Shown: in pieces, positions 52,586-61,857 of the stretch | Position numbering within the stretch: the first letter of the stretch is position 1 | Layout of the letters: every line of letters begins with the position of its first letter | Source of the DNA: Mya arenaria | Lineage: Eukaryota > Mollusca > Bivalvia > Myida > Myidae | Assembly: GCF_026914265.1 (NCBI RefSeq) | Contig: NC_069135.1 | Location: forward strand, 11,072,887-11,136,886 | Reading direction: 5' to 3' | DNA length: 64,000 nucleotides | Made by a program: the position numbers and the translations under genes | Notes under the pieces: model-generated | What the model was told of the DNA's origin: nothing | What the model saw: only the letters and a program-made list of their open reading frames with translations | Database searches by the model: none

Positions 52586-55500
52586 GTTTTTGTTGAAATA
52601 TTAGTACTCTATTTTTTAGCTTTATAATAAATGGTTTAGTTTATCCTCTTTATGTGGCAAAAAGGCACACTTGCTCCCCATATAAGCAATTTCTGCTTTA
52701 TGCGTTGAGCGTCGCCGCATAAACGTTGTCGCCCTGTTTATGCGTTGAAAATAACCGCATAAACGAAAAAAACACGTTTATGTGGCGATGCCGCTATGCG
52801 GCGTTACACAGCTTATGAAAACTCATTAGTCATGTTATAAAAGTATATCAGTGTTTTAAGTTTATCGCGAACTAGAGCCAACTACTTGTTTTTACCTTCT
52901 TCGGAATAAATTAATTAATAATTTGTTACCGAATAAAAACTCTAACCGAATAAAAGTACATCGTTGAAATTCGGCTAAGGCGATCTTATACGTATGATGT
53001 CAACGCTAAATATATTAGTTAGTCTAATACATATATAATATACAGTGCATGAACTAATTGCGCCCGATTGGCTGGTTTAAAGCGATGAAGTATTCATTTT
53101 TGTAAAGTCACTTTGCTTCAAATAAGCCAATCAGAGGCAAGTACTTAGTGGATTGCATTTCATTAACTGGGCTACATTACCGAGTCCATTCATTCATTTG
53201 CGGTGTGAATTCACATATAATGATCAACCGGACTGAGTTGCAGCGATCAAAATGCTTGCATCCCAAATAAAACGTATTAATTCCAGCGGTCTCTCTTCAC
53301 CTGGAGTAATTTCGTTTAATCTGTAACACCTGAACTAAGTCATATTCTTATTTTGGGAACTACAAGGACAATCCCTGCATCCAGCTATTTAATGATGACC
53401 CTGTTATGAAGCACTGTTACCGGGCTGTAAGCGTTCTTTATGCATGTAAAATGTAAAACTTCTTAAAATTTCGAACTAATTATCAAATAATTTATTAATC
53501 GTATTCTTAATTTAAAAAAAAATCGCCTAAGGCGACAATGCTTAAAAACAAGAATGAGTAAATAAACGATACTATATACATTAAAATGTATTTTTAATGA
53601 GAGGCTTGCCACGCTGGAACGGTCAACGAAAGACTATGTATCAGGCTGTGTAAATACATGAACTATCACGAATACTTAGTAAAAGTTGCTGAACACTTTT
53701 TCTTCATCAGCATAAGCCGGACTGCCGATTCAGTTAATCAGTAAATAAAAATAAATAATAACCTTTAACCTAGTGTTTGTGAGATGAGGCTATACCAGCC
53801 AGCAATGAGATGAGGCTATACCAGCCAGCAATGAGATGAGGCTATACCAGCCAGCAATGAGATGAGGCTATACCAGCCAGCAATGAGATGAGGCTATACC
53901 AGCCAGCAATGAGATGAGGCTATACCAGCCAGCAATGAGATGAGGCTATACCAGCCAGCAATGTGATGAGGCTATACCAGCCAGCAATGAGATGAGGCTA
54001 TACCAGCCAGCAATGAGATGAGGCTATACCAGCCAGCAATGAGATGAGGCTATACCAGCCAGCAATGAGATGAGGCTATACCAGCCAGCAATGAGATGAG
54101 GCTATGCCAGCCAGCAATGTGATGAGGCTATACCAGCCAGCAATGTGTGTGCGCGAAAAGCAGAATAACCAACTGAAATAGTAAAGTAATAACTTATTGC
54201 TCGGTTTTGGGCTGTCGTTTTCGTGAGAAGCTTTCTGTATGATCACATCAGAAATCGTTCACCGATCCCATTTGTGGATTCATGAGCGTGTACACTTCCT
54301 ATATACATATACTACTTGTCATTTATCATGCTAGACCAATACCGGCTTGTTCGCAACATGAAGTAAACACTTCAATTAATCCTGCAATTATTTATACGAT
54401 TCTGACAAGGAAATAACCAGGACGGTGGACATATTTCATTCTTTATTGACTCGTTCATACGTCGAGTATGAACGTGACAGCTCGTGCCTAAGTAGCGTTG
54501 CCGAGAGTGACGTTTTTGGTCACCATGGTGACCGATATATGACCTCACGGTGGCTGGCCGGTAAAGGATACAGTATACATGTCAAACGCCAGTGTGTTTA
54601 CATTTTATTTTGGCCAAGTATGGATGTGCATACAAAAGTGATATGGACTTTTATGATTTTTAACGGTAACAATTATACAAACGTTAAATATACAGTCTTG
54701 CGGGATTAATACCACTTTGTTATATCGACATTTGCTTAATCGATAAAGAAGCAAAGATAATGTTTGTTAATAAATAAGTGATTTGATATTGGCCCTGTTA
54801 TTTGTCTGAGGGCAGTCGTATTGGCACGAGGCCGAATTTTATGAAATAACTTCATGATTCAAAGTTTAAACACTAAATTTATGAAAAAATATTAACATAT
54901 TAGTTTCGTGCTCAAACAGTCGACGAACGTTTTAATACTGACTTTTAAATACAATGGCTGCCGTTTTCGAATTTCCAGCTACGAATCTATGTCATTTTTG
55001 GCCCTGTTTAATTAGCCATTCAAATTCTTTAAAATGCAGACTTTATATCTATATCACTTTTCGGCCCGGGACCGCTAACTGATATAGAAGTTGGCACAGT
55101 TATAGAGGAGGCCTTTGTATTATTGGACGAGACAAATATAATGCTGTGTTTAAGGGCTAATAATTAATAGTTATTTTATAAATAACGGTTAAAGGTTGTT
55201 AGTACGTACTTACAACCATAAATGGTCTGATCATAATCTATCGAATAGCCATTTATTTCGTGTAAGTACATAATAATGATATTTTTAGTGGTCTTCATTT
55301 GCTTGTGTAAACTACCTACTTAATGGGCCAGAATCTATCGCCTTATCTCATTTAATTCAATAACGACTGACTGCTGATTTACTGAAATAAATGTAACGAA
55401 AAGCCTGAGCAGTACTACCTTCTCATTGGACAAAAGAAAAGGTTGACGACTAATATAGATTAGTCATATTTGAATTTTATTCATGTTCTTATAAGTTAAT

Positions 55501-58500
55501 GCTGTTGTTTTTTCTCTTAAGCCATGCCCGGGACCACATCTCACCAGCTTTACACAGAAAACGTACGGTAAGATGTTCTATTTAAAAAAAAGCTATTGCC
55601 TTTTATAAATTATGATATGGTCCTTGATATTTCTCAGACATAACGAGTTTTAAATAATACGATTATGGAGAGTATCAAACTGTTTTGCAAATCACATTTA
55701 ATATATAATGTAATAAGACAGTTCAATAGTACGTTCAACTCATTGATCTCATTTTAAGACCAACTTGGGAAAGGTGCTTTGAATTACCATTATTGAAATC
55801 TCCTGGTACCCGAGTATACTGTGAAGTTTTCGTGTACTTATTCAACGTTAGCGAAATGTGTACCGAGGGGATGTTAGCGGAATTTGTACCGGGGGCTGTT
55901 AGCGGAATGTGTATAGAGGGCTGTTAGCGGAATACCAAGGGGGCTGTTAGCGGAATGTGTAACTAGGGTCTGTTAGCGGAATGTGTACCGAAGGGGCTGC
56001 TAGCGGAATGTGTATCGGGGGCGCTGTTAGCGGAATGTGTACCGAGGGGGCTTTTAGCGGAATGTGTACCGAGGGGGCTTTTAGCGGAATGTGTAGCTAG
56101 GGGGCTATTAGCGGAATATGTGTCTATGGGGCTATTAGCGGAATGTGTAGCTAAGGGGCTGTTAGCGGAATGTGTAGCCAAGGAACTGTTAGCGGAATGT
56201 GAACCGATGGGGATGTGAACCGTTGGCGCTGTTAACGAAAAGTGTACAGTGGGTGCTGTTAACGGAATGTGTATCAAGGGTGCTGTTACCGGAATGTGTA
56301 ATGAGGTGTTTTGGGGGGGGGTGGCTGTGAACCGAGGGGACTGTGTAGCGAGGGTGCAGTTAGATGAATGTATGCCGCGGGGGTTGTGTGCAGTGTACCG
56401 AGGGTGTTGTTAACGGAATGTGTAACGAGGTGTTTGGGGGAGGGGGTGAACCGAGGGGACTGTTTGCAGAATGTGAACCAAGGGAGCTGTTACCGGAATG
56501 TGTACCGAGGTGTTTGGGGGGGGGGGGCTGTGAACCGAGGGGACTGTTAACGGAATGTGTAGCGAGGGTGCAGTTAGTGGAATGTGTGCCACGGGGGTTG
56601 TGTGCAGTGTACTGAGGGTGTTGTTAACGGAATGTGTACCGAAGGGGGGGGGGGCTGTGTACAGAGAGGGGTGGGGGTCTTTTACCGATGTTAATTTTGA
56701 CGGAATGTGTACCGAAGGTGTACAGAGGGGGTGTGGGTCTTTGAACCGATGGTGCTGTTAACGGAATGTGTACTGAGGGTGTGACGATGATTGGTTGCAA
56801 TACCTGATATGTGCCTATATGTATGTACATGCTTCAATAGTCTGGGGAATACACTTAATTTCAGGCCTAAGTTTCTCGAAACATCTTAAATCCTTCATAA
56901 CAGGATTGAGCTTTGCTCACTATTCTTGTTGTGTTATTTTTGTGTAATAGTTATATTTTAATGTGAATATTTTAATGATATCATACATCACAATGAATTA
57001 GTTTTTAATTAGTGTTAAATCTAGTTAAGTGAAACAAGTGTAATGAATGAGCAAAGTGTTTTGGGCCTAAGTATTTTCGAGAAATTTTGGCCTAGATCAA
57101 GTTTTGATATATCTCTTTTGGAATTGTGCCCAATAGAATGTATCACACATATAACCATTTATTTACATAATATATACACTTACAATGTTTAAATGTATGT
57201 ATATTGATGTTTCCTAGATTCAAAATTCAACCAAAAGAGGTAAAACGAGCTATTGTGGTGATCTCCAAGACCTGTTTCGGCGTAGACCTGTCCAGTCAGC
57301 CATGGGAACCATTCCAGCCACTCGGCCTCCTGAGACAACAGTATGCCGAGTATAATCCGCTAGAGGAGGACCCGGATACAAGAGGACCAACATTGTACCT
57401 CAACTGTGCCGGAATTTCTAAAGGTACAGATACTATAGCAGATCGAGGTAGTAATGACTTTATGACATTGCTTAAAAGACCCTGTCATAGAAACATTTAT
57501 TTAGTAATAGTGTTCTGGTTGAAGAACTGTAGAACGATTCTACATGAATCCATCATTCTTTGTCAATATGATTGTCGATTCAAGACAGACTTACAGGGTC
57601 TTTTTCCTTATGGTACAATGTAATCGTTTAGTTTTTATTAACGTAAAACATACTTTATAAAGCTAACCGTTTCAAAGTCAGATTAACGATATCATGTTAT
57701 TTTAATAACTCCTTTCCACTGAATTATATTCTTATCTTACAACTAATTTTGGCCCAGACATACCCAGTATGTTATATAATTCTGTATTTTTTTTCATATT
57801 CTTTAAGTCCTCAAATGAATTGAAACAACTATAATGGTATATGATGTTACCGATGGTATTATCAAAACCGTCACTATTGATGGATGGTTATACTAAGCGC
57901 AGTCTTTAGCGCACTCGCTTCTCACCAAAGCGACCCGGGTTCGATTCCCAGCCTGGGCGCATGTGTGTTTCGTTAGTGGTCACCAAGCCGGACAAGTGGG
58001 TTTTCTCCGGGTACTCCGGTTTCCCCCCTCCCACAACACAACACAAGACCACACTCTCGTGCCAACGAGAGTGACTTAGTATAAGCAATCATAGCTTTCT
58101 TCACAATCGTTGTAAAATATATAATATTTAAACTAAATAATCAACATCAAATCTCAAAACTGTTATAATACCAACCCGTTCAAATGCCCTACCTCTATCG
58201 GAAGAGGTAGCGAAAACAGTGTAGTCAAATATAAGTAGTTCTTTTGGTTTGCAACCTCATTAATTGGCATCCAAATGTCTATACAACGCCACAAGTACAA
58301 CGGTCGAGTGCAATCTCACTTTATTTCCTAGTGTTTCGTATCATCCCGGCGTGCGGTGAATGTTTCGGGCGCTACCAGAGTTCCGGTGACTGCTACGATA
58401 TGCAGATAGCCGCCGCCGAGTGCGCCGTCCGGGACCGCCTACACCTCCTCTGCAATTGCCCAAAGGTCATGCCCCTAGTCGGTCCAGTCATATCCTCTCG

Positions 58501-60725
58501 CTTTAAAGATAATAAATAATTGGGAATTTAATCGTTGAAAAAGTTAAAAAAAAAACAAACAAACATTTATTGATTTAAAAAAAACGCAATAAAAATTGAA
58601 CGACCACCGTGAGCATCTCATTTTGTCGTGAAACACTGTGAATGAAATTAAAGCGTATATTTCTAATGGGCAGTTGTATTTTGCTTTTTGTACGATACTG
58701 GTTACTAGCTAGTGCTATTATATTCATCTGTGATTTTCTGCAGTGTGTACAGGACACGAGCTGCCACTCGAAGAGGACGACACAGAATCCCACCACGCCA
58801 AAGAATGGCCCAACTCTCAATAAATCATGTAGGTGTGCTTGTCGAAGATTTAAGACCAAAGTTTTATTATTGTAAATTCTATTTGTTTATTTTAAGCACA
58901 TCCAGGAAGTTGGAATGTACAATACTGGATACACTTACACAAACGTACCATCATGATATTTCTCATTTCAGATATTCAGCCAACAACATCTTCCCTCACC
59001 CAGAAGCCATGCTTCTGTAAACAGCCCCGTCCTGAGACCACGCCCGCGTATGCCCGGTCACGTGACTGCGAGACAGGTGCGAAAAAGCTGCTGGAAGGAG
59101 TTCCTGTGGAGGTAGCACTCACACTGCTGGGGCTGGGTGCAGTCGTTGGTGTTCTTCTGTCCATCGCCCTCTGTCTCTGCATGCCCTGCCTCACCAGGTG
59201 CCTGTAATTTACCGGTTTAACATTCTGTAAAATAACACAATTAATACCCTAAAAACTTGATAAAATACTGCTTAATTTTCGATAAAGCATTGACACCATA
59301 CATATTAAGTTACCGAATCCATCACAACATTAAAAGTAATAGTGTATTATAAATGTTTGCAGGAAGATCGAAAGTTTCCGCAAGACCCTGCTGGGAAAAC
59401 CCAAACAAAGCAGGAATAAAGGAAAGACTCTGCCCGCGCTACCTTTGCCGATGCCGCATCCCGTGCCTCAAGCACCAACAGACCCTAATGTAGGCCGCCA
59501 TTTTAATAATTTATTCATGATATTTACAACATGTTAATAAAGGCAAAGACATAATACTGTCTTCGGTTAATTGGAATAAGTGATAAGCGTAATGGTATGT
59601 TAGTATTTTTAAGGTTTATCAGTTATCTTTCGTGTATTGCAGTACCTGCAGCCAAGCACATTGAGCGGTCCTCAAGCACCACCTCGTCCCCACACAATGA
59701 CCACAGACACCATGAACGACGCTGTCTATCATTCCCTGAACTTCCCATCCCGCCATGCGCCACCCGCCCCCTTGCAGGGGGATGCACCGTACAACCAAAG
59801 CAACAGTTGTATGGTTGTTGAGAACACTTCGGTCCCAGATGACATGACTTACACCTTGACTGGTGCTGGTAGCGGAGACACATACAGTAGGCACCGTTTC
59901 GGTGTGCAAGGCATCCAGCGTGAATCGATTCCTCTAAAAACTTTTACAGGAAATGAAGATGTAATACATGCAAAAGAAGAAAACAGTGTAATATGTTGTA
60001 CTCGTTCGAATGCACTTGAAGAATGCTCAATCACTGATGATATTTACCATTCAATTATTTCAACAGATGAAAGCATCAGGCAGGAAATAATGCGAATGGC
60101 CTCAAGAGGGTTAAACATAGCAAATTCTCACAACACAAATGAGAAATGCGTAAATGCACATGGAAATGAAATGAATGGAAGTTTAGTTTTAAATAGCATC
60201 CCTCAATGTACCGATATTTCACAAAAAGATAACGATGGAGTTGATAACTATTGTAGGTACAATGCCTCGACGCTTGGACCTCAACAGGAATCCATCCCTG
60301 GATCCCCGAGTGGGCATCACCAAACTTTGGAACTGGACAGACAAACGGGTTACACATACAACCGACAGACATCAAAATTGGAGAGCGAGAAAAACAAATT
60401 GGACCTGGAAATGTTGGCACTAGACCTGGATAAACACGACTATTTTGTCCTTATTCCTAAAACACAACTGGCAGAAGATCACAGTTCAGGCAGTAAGGAC
60501 GGTATGGGTAGTGAATCGCGGGTGACAACAGTGGATGTTCCAAATGGGTCTGTTGGAACAGCCTGTGATATGCATGTGAATGAGGTACAATCAAATAAAG
60601 ATGACACTTTTATGAACATTTCAGATACTCCGGAAGATGACATACACCGCTGTACTCCACATAGAAACAAGCCCGAGCAGCTAGACAGTGCTGAGTGTAT
60701 GGGCAGTTTGGTTGACTTGAAATAA
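39570..60725 (+). CDS. Gene 1: TSP1-repeat single-pass membrane protein (multi-exon, span)
   Basis: Proposed exons are 39570-39721 (donor uncertain), 39898-39933, 40444-40626, 40945-41103, 41316-41486, 55522-55567, 57218-57423, 58332-58465, 58744-58828, 58972-59197, 59363-59489 and 59643-60725. From 39898 onward every junction has AG/GT borders and matching phase: 1-1 through the TSP1 exons, then 2, 1, 0, 1, 2, 0. The product has a signal peptide, a Cys-rich N-terminal module, three TSP1 modules, a Cys-rich stalk, one transmembrane helix and a tail of about 410 residues, which suggests a cell-surface adhesion or recognition receptor. TSP1 modules usually bind matrix, glycans or proteins outside the cell. 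Two joins are weak: exon 1 to the mini-exon (phase mismatch) and the 14 kb intron 41487-55521, where missed exons or a gene boundary are possible. I know no name for this gene. Confidence 0.55.
39898..39933 (+). CDS. Gene 1 mini-exon (36 nt)
   Basis: It is bordered by a pyrimidine-rich acceptor (tttttttcctccag) and a gtaaaa donor, and is open in phase 1 to phase 1, encoding NGPQTATDATA. It would form a short linker before the first TSP1 module. The exon and its donor are copied again by a 90-bp tandem duplication, but the second copy lacks an acceptor. With 36 nt it can be included or skipped without changing the frame. Confidence 0.5.
39898..40077. repeat. Perfect 90-bp tandem duplication
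   Basis: Positions 39898-39987 and 39988-40077 are identical base for base. The unit is the mini-exon plus 54 bases of following intron. Complete identity indicates a very recent event, a polymorphic allele, or an assembly slip. Confidence 0.95.
40444..40626 (+). CDS. Gene 1 TSP1 module 1 exon
   Basis: The acceptor is ttcccttccatag and the donor is gtaaga; phase is 1 to 1 (183 nt). The translation begins DGGWADWFEWGACSTTCGSG, giving the WxxWxxW tryptophan ladder and the CSxTCGxG motif. CICKNPKP-like RICKNPKPAYGG follows, and six cysteines are in TSP1 spacing. By known TSP1 rules, WxxW sites can be C-mannosylated and the CSTTCG motif O-fucosylated. After the last module cysteine the exon adds a short tail ending LKCS. 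Confidence 0.88.
40945..41103 (+). CDS. Gene 1 TSP1 module 2 exon (degenerate)
   Basis: The acceptor is cttctccgcacag and the donor is gtatgt; phase is 1 to 1 (159 nt). It starts DGEWGFWGPWAKCEDNITYP, which keeps the WxxWxxW ladder but replaces CSxTCG with CEDNIT. ACDNPRPYDQG follows, ending in KTCTTCCLV. The cysteine pattern is altered and the fucosylation motif is missing, while the frame and splice sites are intact. An N-glycosylation sequon (NIT) has appeared where the fucosylation motif was. Confidence 0.82.
41316..41486 (+). CDS. Gene 1 TSP1 module 3 exon
   Basis: A consensus branch-site-like tactaac lies 18 bases before the acceptor gtgattag. The translation runs GAWSNWNAWFTCSSTCGNG, then RTCDHPLPSKGAPYC, and ends VCTGPDC. 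It is canonical, with WxxWxxW, CSSTCGNG and six cysteines. The phase is 1 to 1 (171 nt) if spliced at GTGACT (41487). Read through, the frame ends in TAA two codons later (41493-41495). Both outcomes are possible. Confidence 0.85.
41683..41688 (+). terminator. Possible poly(A) signal AATAAA
   Basis: AATAAA lies about 190 bases after the in-frame TAA that follows TSP1 module 3. It could end a short transcript encoding a secreted signal-peptide/TSP1x3 protein. Confidence 0.35.
42140..45720. repeat. 24-bp minisatellite, about 150 units, intronic
   Basis: Units combine accaaacgtcac with taaaccagagac. Common variants are gtcttt for gtcact, cac for gag, and ttgaacc. The core 42540-44440 is the most uniform and the edges are eroded. 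Because 24 is divisible by three, the array stays open for up to 344-350 codons on both strands (KPETPNVT-type on +, SGLVTFGV-type on -). It lies in the proposed 14 kb intron of gene 1. I see no convincing acceptor or donor that would make it an exon in the required phase. Confidence 0.95.
45721..47770. other. Intron stretch without supported features
   Basis: No TSP1-like or other exon is recognisable. Two related blocks, with actccgataatgacatcaa-like sequence and caattcattcctt, occur near 46258-46295 and 47417-47462, and others with tacacttcaacttcca and cggcaattgcg near 45853-45895 and 47160-47215. This suggests an old local duplication of about 1.2 kb. Confidence 0.4.
47777..47990 (+). mobile_element. 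MITE-like element, copy 3 of 3 (truncated)
   Basis: It starts agtgacactcgtattcaata and follows the same interior order as 24165-24530 (ataaacctttaactactta, aatacatttatg, aatgattggtga). It loses similarity near tctatggtgg, and the right inverted end is missing. Confidence 0.55.
48523..48587. repeat. Perfect 25-bp-arm hairpin
   Basis: gtgtaagataggttcatccc, continuing gaccc, is followed after 15 bases by its exact reverse complement. The same inverted arms, farther apart, flank a spacer at 32571-32678. Confidence 0.85.
48592..49069 (+). mobile_element. MITE-like element with about 31-bp terminal inverted repeats
   Basis: The left end has ggctatggtagatgctttttc then tcccacctcag. The right end is ctgaggtgggagaaaaatg then tatcttccatggc, its inverted match. 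It has no ORF. It is related to 32095-32695 in the opposite orientation, and the perfect hairpin at 48523-48587 adjoins it. Confidence 0.65.
50021..50190. repeat. Three-unit tandem repeat, period 55-57 bp
   Basis: agatgctgcctaaagttat and its variants start at 50021, 50078 and 50133, each followed by agtggtaatc...gatgataacct.gtgccttt. Confidence 0.75.
50474..50710 (+). mobile_element. tRNA-derived SINE, copy 1 (intronic)
   Basis: The tRNA-like head has an A-box-like ttagcgcagtagttagc and a B box gggttcgattcccgg. After it come caagccggacaaatgggttt, tctccgggtactccagtttc, gagagtgacttagtata and a tail cttcacaatcgttgtaaaat. The same body is found at 57886-58130. It has moved by retrotransposition using a partner element's RT, by analogy with known SINEs. 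Confidence 0.8.
51959..52813. mobile_element. Non-autonomous DNA-transposon-like element with about 75-bp terminal inverted repeats
   Basis: The left end 51959-52034 (agctttgtaacgccgcat ... tatgcggtgattttcaacgc) is matched in inverted orientation by 52739-52813 (tatgcgttgaaaataaccgc ... gcggcgttacacagct). The block tatgtggcaaaaaggcacac also occurs twice in direct orientation (52051 and 52651). No transposase frame is present. A (TCA)n tract lies inside. Confidence 0.65.
52545..52585. repeat. (TCA)n microsatellite
   Basis: About 13 perfect tca units. Confidence 0.95.
53783..54145. repeat. 26-bp minisatellite, 14 units, intronic
   Basis: Units of gatgaggctataccagccag followed by caatga are almost identical. 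The rare changes are gtgatg at three junctions and one tatgcc. The homogeneity implies recent expansion. It lies in the proposed 14 kb intron of gene 1. Confidence 0.95.
54150..55521. other. Intron end without other recognised features
   Basis: A 94-codon frame (54425-54709) shows no domain or splice support. The last bases (gctgttgttttttctcttaag) form a good polypyrimidine tract and acceptor for the next exon. Confidence 0.4.
55522..55567 (+). CDS. Gene 1 linker exon (first exon after the long intron)
   Basis: The acceptor is ttttttctcttaag and the donor is gtaaga. Entering in phase 1, as TSP1 exon 3 leaves, the exon reads MPGTTSHQLYTENV after one shared alanine codon and leaves in phase 2. 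CG plus A of the next exon then forms an Arg codon. It also contains an ATG (55524), so it could alternatively be the start of an independent gene, but that product would have no signal peptide. Confidence 0.6.
55860..56785. repeat. 27-bp G-rich minisatellite, about 30 units, intronic
   Basis: Units contain ctgttagcggaatgtgtacc followed by gaggggg. The right half (56290-56785) is more irregular, with G runs of 7-12 at 56312, 56515 and 56645. It sits in the 1.65 kb intron between 55567 and 57218. Confidence 0.93.
57218..57423 (+). CDS. Gene 1 stalk exon 1
   Basis: The acceptor is gatgtttcctag and the donor is gtacag. It begins with the base that completes an Arg codon, then FKIQPKEVKRAIVVISKTCF, and later PWEPFQPLGLLRQQYAEY and TLYLNCAGISK. 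It has two cysteines and leaves in phase 1. I recognise no domain. It is extracellular if the type I topology is right. Confidence 0.7.
57886..58130 (+). mobile_element. tRNA-derived SINE, copy 2 (intronic)
   Basis: It is the same family as 50474-50710: A-box remnant ctaagcgcagtctttagc, B box gggttcgattccca, then the accaagccggacaagtgg, ctccgggtactccggtttcc and cttcacaatcgttgtaaaat body. It lies between the stalk exons 57423 and 58332. Confidence 0.8.
58332..58465 (+). CDS. Gene 1 stalk exon 2 (Cys-rich)
   Basis: The acceptor is ctttatttcctag; it enters in phase 1 and leaves in phase 0 at gtcatg, a weak donor. It reads IIPACGECFGRYQSSGDCYD, then AAAECAVRDRLHLLCNCPK. Six cysteines in 44 residues suggest a small disulfide-bonded fold, which I do not recognise. 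Confidence 0.7.
58744..58828 (+). CDS. Gene 1 stalk exon 3
   Basis: The acceptor is ttttctgcag and the donor is gtaggt. In phase 0 it reads CVQDTSCHSKRTTQNPTTPK and leaves in phase 1. The phase-1 entry would hit a stop, so phase 0 is the only one that fits both neighbours. Thr/Pro/Asn-rich content suits a short O-glycosylated spacer. Confidence 0.55.
58972..59197 (+). CDS. Gene 1 transmembrane exon
   Basis: The acceptor is tttctcatttcag and the donor is gtgcct; phase is 1 to 2. An extracellular part with KPCFCKQPRPETTPAYARSR is followed by the membrane helix VALTLLGLGAVVGVLLSIAL (about 59119-59178). Then CLCMPCLTR carries juxtamembrane cysteines that could be palmitoylated. Basic residues right after the helix support a cytoplasmic C-terminus. 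Confidence 0.8.
59363..59489 (+). CDS. Gene 1 cytoplasmic exon 1 (basic, then proline-rich)
   Basis: The acceptor is atgtttgcag and the donor is gtaggc; phase is 2 to 0. It starts KIESFRKTLLGKPKQSRNKG, a basic juxtamembrane stretch (stop-transfer), and continues with TLPALPLPMPHPVPQAPTDP, a PxxP-rich stretch of the kind bound by SH3 domains. Confidence 0.75.
59643..60725 (+). CDS. Gene 1 terminal exon: long cytoplasmic tail
   Basis: The acceptor is tcgtgtattgcag; phase 0; 360 codons and TAA at 60723-60725. It is hydrophilic and Ser/Thr/Asp/Asn-rich with no folded domain that I recognise. Short motifs are YLQP at the start, APPRP, AVYHSLNF, DIYHSII, KHDYFVLIP and a charged Leu-rich heptad-like run (KLDLEMLALDLD). 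Several Tyr residues are followed by Leu or Ile at +3, the pattern used for SH2 docking or endocytosis. Shadow frames on the minus strand (59619-59909, 60479-60835) are not genes. Confidence 0.82.
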   Translation, partial: YLQPSTLSGPQAPPRPHTMTTDTMNDAVYHSLNFPSRHAPPAPLQGDAPYNQSNSCMVVENTSVPDDMTYTLTGAGSGDTYSRHRFGVQGIQRESIPLKTFTGNEDVIHAKEENSVICCTRSNALEECSITDDIYHSIISTDESIRQEIMRMASRGLNIANSHNTNEKCVNAHGNEMNGSLVLNSIPQCTDISQKDNDGVDNYCRYNASTLGPQQESIPGSPSGHHQTLELDRQTGYTYNRQTSKLESEKNKLDLEMLALDLDKHDYFVLIPKTQLAEDHSSGSKDGMGSESRVTTVDVPNGSVGTACDMHVNEVQSNKDDTFMNISDTPEDDIHRCTPHRNKPEQLDSAECMGSLVDLK

Positions 60726-61857
60726 TGCTTGTATACAGTAACTTGAAAATTTGCCGTGAACGCGAATTTTTTTTTTAGTTCATGGTCGTTTCTTACATAA
60801 ATCTCTAGTGTATACATCAATGGCAGAAAAGACATGTTCCTCTATATCAATGCTTACTTACTGATACTGAACGCGGGAGTGCATATCTAGGTCAGTGGAG
60901 ACCTTTAGTTGTCAGACATTCTGAAACTCTTGAGAACAGCTGTATAAAACTGTTCATTTCATTATATATACCATTATCACAATATACAAGCATATTTGTA
61001 ACAGCTTATAATGAGTTTTCACTATTTATCAACGTGTTCAAAGGTTTGATAAGTGATAAGACCACAATTTTGCAATGCATGAAGGAAAATAAGATGTCTG
61101 TTAATACGCACGCACGTTTTACTAGACTGACACGAACTTTGTATGAAATCTTTCGAGATCAAGTATGAATATAATCTGTGTGACCCAGATTCGACGTGAG
61201 CGGTCTTTATCTGTCAACATCGTGATTTAAATCAGTCTGACCTTCGTAGCTTACCTTGTCTGATGTAAATCTTTGGATAAAGTCAGAATCTCGTCAGGTT
61301 TGTGTTATGTCTTTTATTACTTAGTCAATTATCATTTTCATTAATATAATGTTGGGTGACATTGATGTTTGTATTTTGGGGGATATAACCATCTGATGAA
61401 TATGGAATGACGACCGTCATTCACTTTGTAAAGGAACTTACCCCACAAAGAGCAAGCAATGTCCTGGTCGTGTCACATATTGTCCATAGTTTAGATTTTA
61501 CCAAAACAATACAGTGTCAGCTTCTTCTTTTTTAAATGTCGTAAATAATCTTAAGCCCGGTTTAATATTATTATTATGATTTTCATTTTTTCTTAAAATT
61601 AGTGATTGTCATCATTTTATCAAGTTTACCAACGATGAAAATGAAAGAAATTTAAAATAGAAAGCCAGAATAAATAGCAATTAAAATAGACATAAGATAG
61701 TACGACAATTCAAACGACGCCAATGGTATATTTCATTGACTGACTGACGAATTATTGAACGAATGATCAATTTATTGGTCGATTGCAGGTTGTTTAATTG
61801 GTTGATTTAGTTGGTTTGTTACTATACATGTATACTTGCGATAAGTTTTATTGCAGA
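60726..61857 (+). promoter_or_regulatory. Gene 1 3' end and gene 2 upstream region
   Basis: This 1.1 kb must hold the gene 1 3' UTR and the gene 2 promoter and 5' UTR. An AATAAA occurs at 61669-61674, only about 185 bases before the gene 2 ATG. A good acceptor (gttttattgcag) ends one base before that ATG, so gene 2 probably has an upstream non-coding exon. No TATA box is evident. Confidence 0.35.

Noticed and set aside
55963..56277. Repetitive 104-codon minus-strand protein
   Set aside because: It is the reverse reading of the 27-bp minisatellite within an intron.
59619..59909. Cys-containing minus-strand frames opposite the tail exon
   Set aside because: They are shadows of the well-supported plus-strand coding exon 59643-60725.
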